From Proteobacteria bacterium UBA1844 (GTDB lineage Bacteria > Pseudomonadota > Gammaproteobacteria > Steroidobacterales > Woeseiaceae): DNA of 14,997 bases. The DNA lies in assembly GCA_002338615.1 (NCBI GenBank), contig DDIS01000114.1, positions 1 to 14,997 on the forward strand, given 5' to 3'. Below are positions 8,719 through 14,997 of this stretch, in pieces. The position numbers and the translations under genes were made by a program. Every line of letters begins with the position of its first letter. The first letter of the stretch is position 1. The notes below the pieces were generated by a model. That model was not told where the DNA came from. It saw only the letters and a list, made by a program, of their open reading frames with translations, and searched no databases.

Positions 8719-9930
8719 CTACAACGCTTTCACAAGGTTGCGAAGGGTGTCTTCCTGATCCTTTGTCAGTCTGGTTGTCAGGTCGTATCTAACCGGCACA
8801 TAGTCACTTAACTGAATCAAAGTTGATGGTCCCAGCGTTGACGAAAAGTCGTCCCACGTCACCATTCCCAGTAAAGGACTGTCCCGGACGCCGTCCAGAT
8901 CGACGAGTGCCACCTCGTCTGCCTCGGGCAAATAGCTGGGCAGATGCAACGTATAGGTGCAGATGCTTCGAAATCCATCGGGACGTTCAAATACCTCATA
9001 AGTCGCGACAAAGCTGTCTTCGCCCAAGCGACTCAGTCTTGATTCAAGAACTACTTTCTGATCTGCGTACTGACTTATCCGTTCCCGAATTGATTGCAGG
9101 ATTGCGATCTTCGATCCGTCTGTGCCATCAGGTGTTGTCAACGGCTTCCACGCGCAGTTTTCGGACTTTGTCCAGAGTAATTGCGAGAACGGTCTATGTG
9201 ATTCTGATAGCTGGTCCCCAATCTCGACCATTTGACTCAGGGTTTCGTCATCTGACCGGTTCGTTACCAGGCAGATCGTATGAGAGGGAGAAAAGGCGAT
9301 AGCTGGCCCATCAAATGGCAGCTTCACATGATCTTTTTCAGCGATGAGCCTTGCAAAGTCGTAATCGTCTTCGTACACGGACGCCCATATATTTTCGGCC
9401 GCAATGCGCCACTGCGGGTCAAGCGTTGCACGTACCAGTCTGGCTACAGCAGTCTTGTATGCTTGCTCTCGAGAAATACTGAGTTCGGAAAGCTTATCTG
9501 TGGATATTGTCGAGACAGACTCTGCGCTGTCCGCTACCAATTCCAACAACAAATCTCCTTCACCAAAAATCACTGGCTCTGGCGGCTCTTCACGGGACAG
9601 CAATAGTTGTCTGCGAAGGTTCAGGTCAAATGGGGTTCTTGTCCTCAATGCCATTGATGCTAATAGCTCATCGGCAGTCAATTCTCTTGGATAAATTACA
9701 TCGGTGACAAAAGTTTTGAGTGTAGATTCGCGGCCCTTACGATCCATATCCCTAACCTTGAGAAACAGATTGCCGAGAAAAAGACTATACGGTGGGGCGT
9801 CAACGTCCGACACTCGATTAATATCGACGGTCCTTGTTTCCGGCGAGTAGGTCGCGTGAAAGTCTGAATCCATTCGCTTTGTGATTTTGCCAATATCCTT
9901 TGCCAGTTTTTTCTCGCTATATCCAAACAC
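8719..9930 (-). CDS. DUF1444 / YtpQ-like protein
   Basis: The 403-residue soluble protein contains a segment resembling DUF1444 (B. subtilis YtpQ family): GEGDLLLELVADSAESVSTI followed by LSELSISREQAYKTAVARL (about 123-165). In that family a 'D.pes.....e.l...gis.e.l...A..nL' pattern is diagnostic. A YPREL motif and an Arg-rich helix precede it (80-118). The role of DUF1444 is not established. I place the start at GTG 9930: it lies one base after the stop of the upstream TPR gene and is preceded by TGGAG ten bases earlier, inside the upstream coding sequence. This arrangement implies translational coupling. An open extension to 10008 would overlap the upstream gene and is less likely; an internal ATG would lose the helix KKLAKDIGKITKRM. 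The DUF1444 assignment rests on motif memory rather than alignment. Confidence 0.72.
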   Translation of the reverse strand: MFGYSEKKLAKDIGKITKRMDSDFHATYSPETRTVDINRVSDVDAPPYSLFLGNLFLKVRDMDRKGRESTLKTFVTDVIYPRELTADELLASMALRTRTPFDLNLRRQLLLSREEPPEPVIFGEGDLLLELVADSAESVSTISTDKLSELSISREQAYKTAVARLVRATLDPQWRIAAENIWASVYEDDYDFARLIAEKDHVKLPFDGPAIAFSPSHTICLVTNRSDDETLSQMVEIGDQLSESHRPFSQLLWTKSENCAWKPLTTPDGTDGSKIAILQSIRERISQYADQKVVLESRLSRLGEDSFVATYEVFERPDGFRSICTYTLHLPSYLPEADEVALVDLDGVRDSPLLGMVTWDDFSSTLGPSTLIQLSDYVPVRYDLTTRLTKDQEDTLRNLVKAL

Positions 9931-9931
9931 G

Positions 9932-10834
9932 CTACAACGGCTCCAATTCGCAGTCAATTGCGGATACACGTGACGAAGTCTGTGATGCCCATATTTGCAT
10001 GAGCTCATTTACCGATGCGGCGTCATTTGCGGCGATCCCGATATTGCGCTGCAGTTGCCAGTGCCCATCGTCCAGATCGTTGTCGTGATGCTTGTGCGAT
10101 GTACCTTCGCTGCACTGACGGCAGAGTATGCGAATGCTCTCCGTCCAGTCTTCTACGGTGATTCCCCGCCGATCAGCGGCCTTGTGCAGTTGCTCAATTG
10201 CATCCTTGCTTGCAACCTCAACAGACGCACGAAATGTGCCGTGCTTCGACTGCTTGAATAATTCAAGGACATTGAATACGGGATACTCGCGCTCGTTAAC
10301 AACTCTGTTCCCTACCGCTGCTCCGTCGTGAAGTACGACATCCCCGTGTCGAAACCCTGAGTCAGGAAGTGGAATGCTGTCAATCCTTGCTCGTACCGGA
10401 TCGATTCTGGTCGCCCATACGACTTCGCCGTCGTCTTCTGGATTCAGACGGATGGGCACCCTGCCTAGATTCATCTCAATCGGTCCGATACCCGGCTCAA
10501 GTTCGATTCCCTGATCGACCCACATGCGGCGGGCTACGTCCCAGCGTCGCAATGCTGTTGCCGCAATCGCGAGATTCCAGCGGGATGACTCGTCGTCAGG
10601 TGATATCAAGTAGGCTCGTTGATTTAAATCAAACGATTTTTCCCACTCGCTGCGGTACTTGTAGATAAGTCCGAGGTTGTATAGAGACACCGATTTCTCA
10701 GGGTCCAGCTCGATTGCTTTCAGGTACTTCTTGATTGCGGCTTCATCATCACCCGCATCGCTGAGTGCCATACCTTCAGCGTGAAGTTGATCGGCCTTGC
10801 GTTGTCGTCTCTCTGCGATGTTGAATATTGACAT
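9932..10834 (-). CDS. TPR protein with conserved C-terminal domain and Cys/His cluster
   Basis: The 300-residue soluble protein begins with a coiled helix (RRQRKADQLHAEGMAL), then about two to three TPR units (about 15-108; for example AIKKYLKAIELDPEKSVSLY, then SLYNLGLIYKYRSEWEKSF). A distinct domain follows: PIRLNPEDDGEVVWATRIDP (127-146), then GFRHGDVVLHDGAAVGNR (160-177) and PVFNVLELF (185-193). A C-terminal ILCRQCSEG..HKHHD segment places Cys238, Cys241, His247, His249 and His250 close together like a metal site. I recall similar TPR proteins with the same 'RIDP...GDVVLHDG' domain in other bacteria, all without assigned function. The ATG at 10834 is preferred over an upstream in-frame TTG at 10870; neither has a clear Shine-Dalgarno. 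It is the first gene of a coupled pair with the DUF1444 gene. Confidence 0.8.
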   Translation of the reverse strand: MSIFNIAERRQRKADQLHAEGMALSDAGDDEAAIKKYLKAIELDPEKSVSLYNLGLIYKYRSEWEKSFDLNQRAYLISPDDESSRWNLAIAATALRRWDVARRMWVDQGIELEPGIGPIEMNLGRVPIRLNPEDDGEVVWATRIDPVRARIDSIPLPDSGFRHGDVVLHDGAAVGNRVVNEREYPVFNVLELFKQSKHGTFRASVEVASKDAIEQLHKAADRRGITVEDWTESIRILCRQCSEGTSHKHHDNDLDDGHWQLQRNIGIAANDAASVNELMQIWASQTSSRVSAIDCELEPL

Positions 10835-10892
10835 GCGGTGAGGATAGATCGCTTTCTCGACGGTGGTCAATCATGGCGTCACTGTGGCAGTA

Positions 10893-10920
10893 GGCGAGGG
10901 GTTCGAATCCCCAAGATGGC
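10893..10920 (+). other. T-arm-like tRNA fragment
   Basis: GGGGTTCGAATCCCC (10899-10913) is a perfect 4-bp stem around the canonical TTCGAAT T-loop, continuing into AAGATGGC. I searched upstream for a matching 5' acceptor strand and an anticodon arm and found none, so this is at most a relic of a tRNA 3' half. Confidence 0.4.
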
Positions 10921-10931
10921 ATTTGAAATAG

Positions 10932-11243
10932 CTAAGACAAGAATTCTTCCGGGCGCGGAGCGGCGAATGGAGTGACGGTAGTTCCGAATCGCACCCTCTC
11001 CGCAAGAGACACGGGCATCTGTCGAGCCTCCTTCAAAACCAAATCTATCAACCGCCAAACATTGCATCCACATTCGGTAGCCGCTCGAACGGCGAGAATG
11101 TCCCGGCGTCCGCGATCTCGCTGGCGGCCTGCAGGAATCCTGCCCATCTGCTCCGCGAGGCATACAGTGGCAACGATTCGCCGCCTGCTGGACCGGTCGC
11201 CAAACGACTGCTTCTCGACGCGTATTACGTCTTCGTAGGGCAC
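10932..11243 (-). CDS. Possible small hypothetical protein
   Basis: An open frame of 103 residues starting at GTG 11243, 16 nt after the stop of the DUF3667 gene. I recognise no family. The central part (IVATVCLAEQMGRIP, then CNVWRLIDLVLKEARQMP) looks protein-like. The C-terminal part (SLAERVRFGTTV) is simply the antisense translation of a tRNA-Ser 3'-end copy, which gives similar spurious peptides near many tRNA genes. It may therefore be a fragment whose original end was replaced, or not a gene at all. If it is not real, the 425 nt between 10835 and 11259 contain only tRNA-derived fragments. Confidence 0.25.
   Translation of the reverse strand: MPYEDVIRVEKQSFGDRSSRRRIVATVCLAEQMGRIPAGRQRDRGRRDILAVRAATECGCNVWRLIDLVLKEARQMPVSLAERVRFGTTVTPFAAPRPEEFLS
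10985..11003 (+). repeat. Degenerate copy of the tRNA-Ser 3' end (putative att remnant)
   Basis: CGAATCGCACCCTCTCCGC matches tRNA-Ser bases 3481-3499 (CGAATCCCACCCTCTCCGC) at 18 of 19 positions and in the same orientation. The similarity extends weakly upstream (ACGGTAGTTC against ACCGTGGGTT). No other part of a tRNA is present here. It is best read as the far attachment-site copy of an element that integrated at the tRNA-Ser 3' end. Confidence 0.6.
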
Positions 11244-11259
11244 AGCTCGCGCTTTCCCG

Positions 11260-11985
11260 CTAATCGGAAATGATCCTGAAGTTGCTGGTGTTCTCGATCA
11301 CGACGGACACTGCGATCATATAAGCAAACAACACGACCGCGGACTTTAATCCGATAGCTAGCCAGCCTGATTGATAGACACGGCGCATGGAAATGATGAA
11401 AAGTGCAAGGAAGTAGACGAACAGCACAAGCTGCAATACATTCAAAAAACTATGCCGGTTGGCAAGCTCTTCGAACAACAGCATCATTGCGAGTATCACG
11501 TATGCCGCGCTGTGCAAATGAAGCGAAAAGATCAGGTGATCGAAGTACAGCCGCCTGACGTACACGATCTTCAACAGCAGCGCGAACACGGGCAATAAAA
11601 CGAACATCAGGCGTGGCAAATCGTCGGATAGAAATCGTGCCTGGACGGCGGCATCAAAGCCCGGGTCCTGTCCGGGTTCGAGCAAAACGCCGCTTTGTGC
11701 GAACCACGCAACCAATATGAAAAACGAGATACTGATTGCCAGGTACAGCCGCAGTGGTGACGAATACTTGCGGCGACGACCGGCGAGGAACTCACTGGTT
11801 AGCATCCCCGGGTGGCGGAACAGGGTCTTGACTGTTAGCGCAGCCCGGCCATCGAATTCGAATGTCTCTTTAAGGACGCCCCGAACAAGGTCCCAGATGG
11901 GTCGCTCGAGATCGATGTTTCGCTGACCACAAGTCGGACAGTAGGCGCTATCGAGCCTGGTTTGGCAATTTGGGCAATGCGGCAT
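11260..11985 (-). CDS. DUF3667 zinc-ribbon membrane protein
   Basis: The 241-residue product begins with a zinc ribbon (Cys4, Cys7, Cys16, Cys19: CPNC and CPTC). An amphipathic region carries the family signature: a FDGRAALTVKTLFRHPG segment followed by AGRRRKYSSPLRLYL (about 45-82). Roughly five hydrophobic segments follow (about 80-98, 123-143, 150-170, 180-200 and 211-230), so it sits in the inner membrane with the ribbon in the cytoplasm. This matches DUF3667, a widespread family of unknown function. The ATG at 11985 directly precedes the ribbon and is a natural start; the nearest Shine-Dalgarno-like AGG is distant. It is divergent from the Rossmann-fold gene with about 100 nt between starts. 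Confidence 0.85.
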   Translation of the reverse strand: MPHCPNCQTRLDSAYCPTCGQRNIDLERPIWDLVRGVLKETFEFDGRAALTVKTLFRHPGMLTSEFLAGRRRKYSSPLRLYLAISISFFILVAWFAQSGVLLEPGQDPGFDAAVQARFLSDDLPRLMFVLLPVFALLLKIVYVRRLYFDHLIFSLHLHSAAYVILAMMLLFEELANRHSFLNVLQLVLFVYFLALFIISMRRVYQSGWLAIGLKSAVVLFAYMIAVSVVIENTSNFRIISD

Positions 11986-12088
11986 GGGTTAGTGATACCT
12001 GCCTTGATGCGCGGCGTCAATTCCGCACCCGAGCGGTCTGCGAGTCGGGCAGGCCTTGACGCTTTTAAGAATGTTAAGATTTCTAGCA

Positions 12089-12931
12089 ATGAAACGTCCC
12101 CGCATCCGCACATTCTTCCTCGCACCGCTGGTTTTGTTTGCGCTTTTCTATGTGGCCCTGGCCGTTTTTTTGCTCGTGGATGACAATGCGGTCGCACCGC
12201 TCGCAACGCCGCTCGCGAAGTACGACACTGTTGCGATCTTCGGCGCTAGCGGGACAGCGGGCGATGGCATACTCAAAGCGGCTTTGGCGAATGCAGACAT
12301 TGGCGAGATTCATGTCATCACCCGGAGGGCGACGCCGCGTATCGAAGCGGGCGTGGCCTCAGGCAAGGTAAAGATGACCATGCACCAGGATTATCTCGAC
12401 TATTCAGCGCTTCACGCCCAGCTTGCGAAGCTCGATGCCGTCTACTGGGCTATCGGTACAAGCAGTGTCGGTCTTGACGAGAAAACGTACGGCCGGATTC
12501 ATGTCGATTTCCCGGTGCAATTCGTCCGGCAATGGCTCGCCCTGAGCGACAAGGCGGAAACTTCGTTTCATTACATCAGTTCCAGCGATATATCAGCCGA
12601 TTCACGCATGATGTGGGCGCGCGAGAAAGTGCGCGCAGAAAACACGCTCTTCGAAATCGCGGAAGGTTCCAGACTTCGTGTGATTGCCTACCGGCCTGAC
12701 TATATAGGTCCAACGAAGGAGGAAGCGAACCTCGGCCAGAATCTTCTGTATTGGTTCTTTGCCCCCGTTGGTTCGGCGGTGCGGGCGACACAAATAGGCC
12801 AGGCAATGTTCGAGGTGACGGCGCGCGGTTCTGAATTTGCGAATGGTGACCGCCTCGGAACGAGGAGTATCATCCGATACAGTGACGCGTATGAAAGTCG
12901 TTGCTCGCTCGTATCCGGTGTATTGCCGTAG
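12089..12931 (+). CDS. Membrane-anchored NAD(P)-binding Rossmann-fold protein
   Basis: The 280-residue product has an N-terminal membrane anchor (about 8-30), then an atypical short-chain dehydrogenase/NAD(P)H-binding domain. The dinucleotide motif VAIFGASGTAGDGI has the glycines of GxxGxxG at 52, 55 and 58. Later landmarks are DAVYWAIGTS (116-125), HYISSSDIS (161-169) and WAREKVRAENTLFE (176-189). There a Lys (180) stands where HTATIP2/NmrA-like proteins carry their conserved K, and the usual active-site Tyr position is Trp176. RVIAYRPDYIG (197-207) is the typical 'lRPg.iyG' loop. The protein probably binds NADPH at the membrane; its substrate is unknown, and loss of the catalytic Tyr could mean a binding rather than a catalytic role. 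In-frame alternatives at 12071 (ATG) and 12056 (TTG) exist; I chose 12089 because it gives a compact basic n-region (MKRPRIR) before the anchor. Confidence 0.82.
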   Translation: MKRPRIRTFFLAPLVLFALFYVALAVFLLVDDNAVAPLATPLAKYDTVAIFGASGTAGDGILKAALANADIGEIHVITRRATPRIEAGVASGKVKMTMHQDYLDYSALHAQLAKLDAVYWAIGTSSVGLDEKTYGRIHVDFPVQFVRQWLALSDKAETSFHYISSSDISADSRMMWAREKVRAENTLFEIAEGSRLRVIAYRPDYIGPTKEEANLGQNLLYWFFAPVGSAVRATQIGQAMFEVTARGSEFANGDRLGTRSIIRYSDAYESRCSLVSGVLP

Positions 12932-13054
12932 CGCTCGATCAATTCGAGCCTGGCAATTGCAGGGCCAGGCGCAGGAAAACCAGGTCACGCCATCAAACGT
13001 GTGTGCACCGAGCAGTGGGGCAAAGCCGTCCACGATGATCATAAGTGCTTGCAT
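12602..13054 (-). CDS. Doubtful small ORF with strong Shine-Dalgarno
   Basis: An ATG at 13054 is preceded by GGGAGGG seven bases upstream, the best ribosome-binding site in the window, 64 nt after the stop of the 13118-13747 gene on the same strand. The frame runs 150 codons. The first 41 codons lie between genes (MQALMIIVDGFAPLLGAHTF...), while the remaining 110 are antisense to the Rossmann-fold gene, so most of the frame is likely a shadow. No family is recognised. Either a short gene was truncated or frameshifted here, or the ribosome-binding site is a coincidence. Confidence 0.22.
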   Translation of the reverse strand: MQALMIIVDGFAPLLGAHTFDGVTWFSCAWPCNCQARIDRALRQYTGYERATTFIRVTVSDDTPRSEAVTIRKFRTARRHLEHCLAYLCRPHRRTNGGKEPIQKILAEVRFLLRWTYIVRPVGNHTKSGTFRDFEERVFCAHFLARPHHA

Positions 13055-13117
13055 TGTGTGGCCCTCCCGGTCCCTGGAAAACACATCTATCGGCAAATCT
13101 GGATTGCCGGACACCGG

Positions 13118-13747
13118 CTATTCGTACTGGTCGATGCAATAAAATATCGTAGGGCCAGCCGTACGTTCCTCAACGGGTATACCGGCAATCGGGATGCCAA
13201 AGAAACAACCGCCGATGGTAATGCCCAGGCCTAACACACCGACCGGCCTTTTGAATTTGACATCCGCGATTATCGGCTCCACTTCGGTGGTTGCTGGTTT
13301 ACCGTCATCCTGAAACATGACGGATCCGGTTTGTCGCCACATTGCCGCTCGAACGCCTTCCTGCCTGAAATAGTCATCGACAGTGTCTTTGACTGTTTCC
13401 CTTGCGATTGCATCCCAGTCTGGCACAGGTTTTGTATCCGCTGGCGGATGCAATGACTCGACAACGGCTTGTTCCTGACCGTCTCTACTAGCAGCTGCGG
13501 GCATCGGTTCGCCTGTGATTTGTCCATCCCTTGCTGCAGGCTGAATTACATGATTGCGCAGACTTAATTCCGGAACGGGTTCGGGCCCGCGGTGCCTGAT
13601 ATAAATATCCAGGTAACTTTGCTTGTCATCGCACGATGTTTCGATGCAAGGATCGGAAATCACAAGCGCGACCAGTAACTCCAGCAATGCCACAAGAGTT
13701 ACCGCAGATGCCCCCATCGCAACTAGGAGCCGTTGATGAGTGTGCAT
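13118..13747 (-). CDS. Membrane-anchored protein of unknown function
   Basis: The 209-residue product is not recognised. An N-terminal hydrophobic segment (about 7-31: LLVAMGASAVTLVALLELLV) is an uncleaved signal anchor or signal peptide, followed by Cys34 and Cys39. A Pro/Ala/Glu-rich low-complexity linker (about 53-112) leads to a short predicted helix (DAIARETVKDTVDDYFRQEG, 112-131). A glycine-rich hydrophobic stretch follows (GVLGLGITIGGCFFGIPIAG, 170-189) near the C-terminus, with Cys181 and Cys204. The topology suggests a periplasmic protein tethered at the N-terminus, possibly with a second membrane-dipping segment. The ATG at 13747 was preferred over TTG 13759; no Shine-Dalgarno is evident. 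It is divergent from the aldo/keto reductase gene across 163 nt in which I see no clear promoter. Confidence 0.62.
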   Translation of the reverse strand: MHTHQRLLVAMGASAVTLVALLELLVALVISDPCIETSCDDKQSYLDIYIRHRGPEPVPELSLRNHVIQPAARDGQITGEPMPAAASRDGQEQAVVESLHPPADTKPVPDWDAIARETVKDTVDDYFRQEGVRAAMWRQTGSVMFQDDGKPATTEVEPIIADVKFKRPVGVLGLGITIGGCFFGIPIAGIPVEERTAGPTIFYCIDQYE

Positions 13748-13910
13748 GGTCGATAACAATGTACCGTCCCGATTGCCGACTATCGCGCGTGGTCGCGTAG
13801 TCCGTTGTAGTAGTGCAGAATAATAGCATGGCAGCCGAAGCTCGCCGGACTACTGCGACAGCAATTGCTGAAGAATTGCCCACCTTTCCGGTCAATCATA
13901 AGGATTATTC

Positions 13911-14876
13911 ATGAACTATCGCTATCTTGGACAGACCGGGTTGCAGATCAGCGAGCTTTCGCTTGGCTCGTGGGTAACGGTTGGGAACCAGGTTGATCTC
14001 GATGCCACCGCATCTATCATGGCGGCGGCTTACGATGCCGGTGTGAACTTTTTTGACAATGCGGAGGTATACGCCGCAGGCAAGTCCGAAGAAATTATGG
14101 GGGCGGCGTTCAAACGGCTGGGATGGCGTCGCGGCAGCTATCTTGTCTCGACGAAACTGTATTGGGGGCTGCACCAAAATCCGAACGAACAGAATACGCT
14201 CAATCGAAAATACCTGATCGAGGGAATCGATGGCTCACTCCGGCGCCTGGGTCTCGACTATGTGGATATCCTGTATTGCCATCGAGCGGACCCGAACACA
14301 CCAGTCGGCGAAACCGTGTGGGCCATGCACAATATTATCGAACGTGGCAAGGCGCTGTACTGGGGCACCTCGGAATGGGAGGCGGCCGACATTCTTGGCG
14401 CGATCGATTTTGCCGAACGCCACCATTTGCACAAGCCGGTCGTTGAACAGCCGGTCTACAACCTGTTCGAGCAGCATCGCTTTGATTCGGCCTATGATCC
14501 GGTTTACAAAAATCTTGGATACGGTTCCACAACCTGGAGTCCGCTGGCATCCGGTCTGTTGACCGGCAAGTACAATTCCGGCATTCCGGCGGATAGCCGC
14601 GGCGCCATGGAAAACATGGGCTGGCTGCAAGAGCAGCTGACCGATAAGGCGCGTCTTCGGAAAGTGGCCGAGCTCCAGCCGCTGGCCAGGGAGATTGGGG
14701 CCAGCCTCGCACAGTTTTCACTGGCCTGGTGCCTGCAAAACCCGCATGTTAGCTCGGTCCTGACAGGTGCCAGCCGGGTAGGGCAACTGGAGGAGAACCT
14801 CACCGCGTTGAATTTCATCGACAAGTTCACACCGGACCTGATGGCGGCGGTCGACAGGATATTTCATACAAAGTAA
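13911..14876 (+). CDS. Aldo/keto reductase, Kv-channel beta-subunit type
   Basis: The 321-residue TIM-barrel enzyme reduces aldehydes or ketones with NADPH. The catalytic tetrad is complete: Asp49 and Tyr54 in [14 protein letters not shown], Lys82 in STKLYWG and His124 in YCHRADPNT. The cofactor loop [13 protein letters not shown] and the final [17 protein letters not shown] are the versions seen in AKR6 (Kv beta) and the related YghZ/YajO-type bacterial reductases. Length is normal for the group. AAGGA lies 6 nt before the ATG, so the start is secure. The natural substrate is not predictable. The next gene begins 10 nt after the stop in the same direction, so the two are likely an operon. 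Confidence 0.94.
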   Translation: MNYRYLGQTGLQISELSLGSWVTVGNQVDLDATASIMAAAYDAGVNFFDNAEVYAAGKSEEIMGAAFKRLGWRRGSYLVSTKLYWGLHQNPNEQNTLNRKYLIEGIDGSLRRLGLDYVDILYCHRADPNTPVGETVWAMHNIIERGKALYWGTSEWEAADILGAIDFAERHHLHKPVVEQPVYNLFEQHRFDSAYDPVYKNLGYGSTTWSPLASGLLTGKYNSGIPADSRGAMENMGWLQEQLTDKARLRKVAELQPLAREIGASLAQFSLAWCLQNPHVSSVLTGASRVGQLEENLTALNFIDKFTPDLMAAVDRIFHTK

Positions 14877-14886
14877 TGTCTCGCAA

Positions 14887-14997
14887 ATGGCAAATCGGAT
14901 ATGGAATCGGCGTGAGCTTCTTGCCGCTGCTTCGGCGCTCGGCCTCGGCCCGCTCGCAGGGCTCGCAGGTACCCGATCAATGATGACCCGCACTGTG
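14887..14997 (+). CDS. Start of a Tat-exported protein (truncated by window edge)
   Basis: The first 37 codons of an open frame that runs off the window. The beginning MANRIWNRRELLAAAS is a twin-arginine leader (NRRELL), followed by an alanine/leucine/glycine-rich h-region, so the mature protein is probably exported folded, often with a cofactor. The last visible residues (SMMTRTV) recall Tat-dependent aldo/keto reductases, whose mature part starts 'TRTIPSSGE..P..GLGT'; if so, this would be a second reductase in tandem. That identity is inference from few residues. It lies 10 nt downstream of the aldo/keto reductase gene. No convincing Shine-Dalgarno is seen. Confidence 0.6.
   Translation, partial: MANRIWNRRELLAAASALGLGPLAGLAGTRSMMTRTV

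Noticed and set aside
12056..12080. Promoter TTGACG...TAAGAT before the Rossmann-fold gene
   Set aside because: The spacer is only 13 nt, too short for a sigma-70 promoter.

Overview
The window looks like chromosomal DNA from a Gram-negative bacterium, most likely a gammaproteobacterium. The grounds are an MltF-type murein transglycosylase, a secreted DUF3857/transglutaminase protein with a Sec signal peptide, a DUF3667 membrane protein, a twin-arginine leader at the right edge, a tRNA with encoded CCA, and REP-like palindromic repeats with the 'GTAGGAGCGGC' core common in gammaproteobacterial genomes. Genus cannot be fixed from the sequence; environmental Woeseiaceae/Xanthomonadales-like lineages are a guess.

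Layout: 1-133 carries two copies of a REP-like repeat with an 80-nt period, abutting the stop codon of a leftward mltF (134-1513). Divergently, 1768-2838 encodes an unusual alpha/beta-hydrolase fused to a LuxR-type DNA-binding domain. It is followed by a broken OsmC-like gene (2839-3245) and tRNA-Ser(CGA) (3411-3501) with its own probable promoter. From 3746 come a rightward RibD-C/DHFR-like reductase and an SRPBCC protein. A leftward block follows: a TPR protein (9932-10834), a translationally coupled DUF1444/YtpQ-like protein (8719-9930), and a 1139-residue exported DUF3857-transglutaminase-TPR protein (5040-8459). Beyond about 10,985 the sequence contains a degenerate copy of the 3' end of tRNA-Ser. 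The leftward DUF3667 gene (11260-11985) then diverges from a rightward membrane-anchored Rossmann-fold protein (12089-12931). Finally there is a leftward membrane-anchored orphan (13118-13747), a rightward Kv-beta-type aldo/keto reductase (13911-14876), and the first 37 codons of a Tat-exported protein running off the window.

The main structural observation is that the 3' end of tRNA-Ser is partly duplicated, in the same orientation, about 7.5 kb downstream of the intact gene (18 of 19 bases identical). The DNA between the two copies includes a stretch that is AT-richer than the flanks in the lines I counted. This is what a decayed tRNA-integrated island would leave, although no integrase is visible inside it. 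Within it, the TPR/DUF1444/transglutaminase cluster is the least understood part and the best candidate for an undescribed system. Everything outside it is fairly ordinary accessory or housekeeping content.
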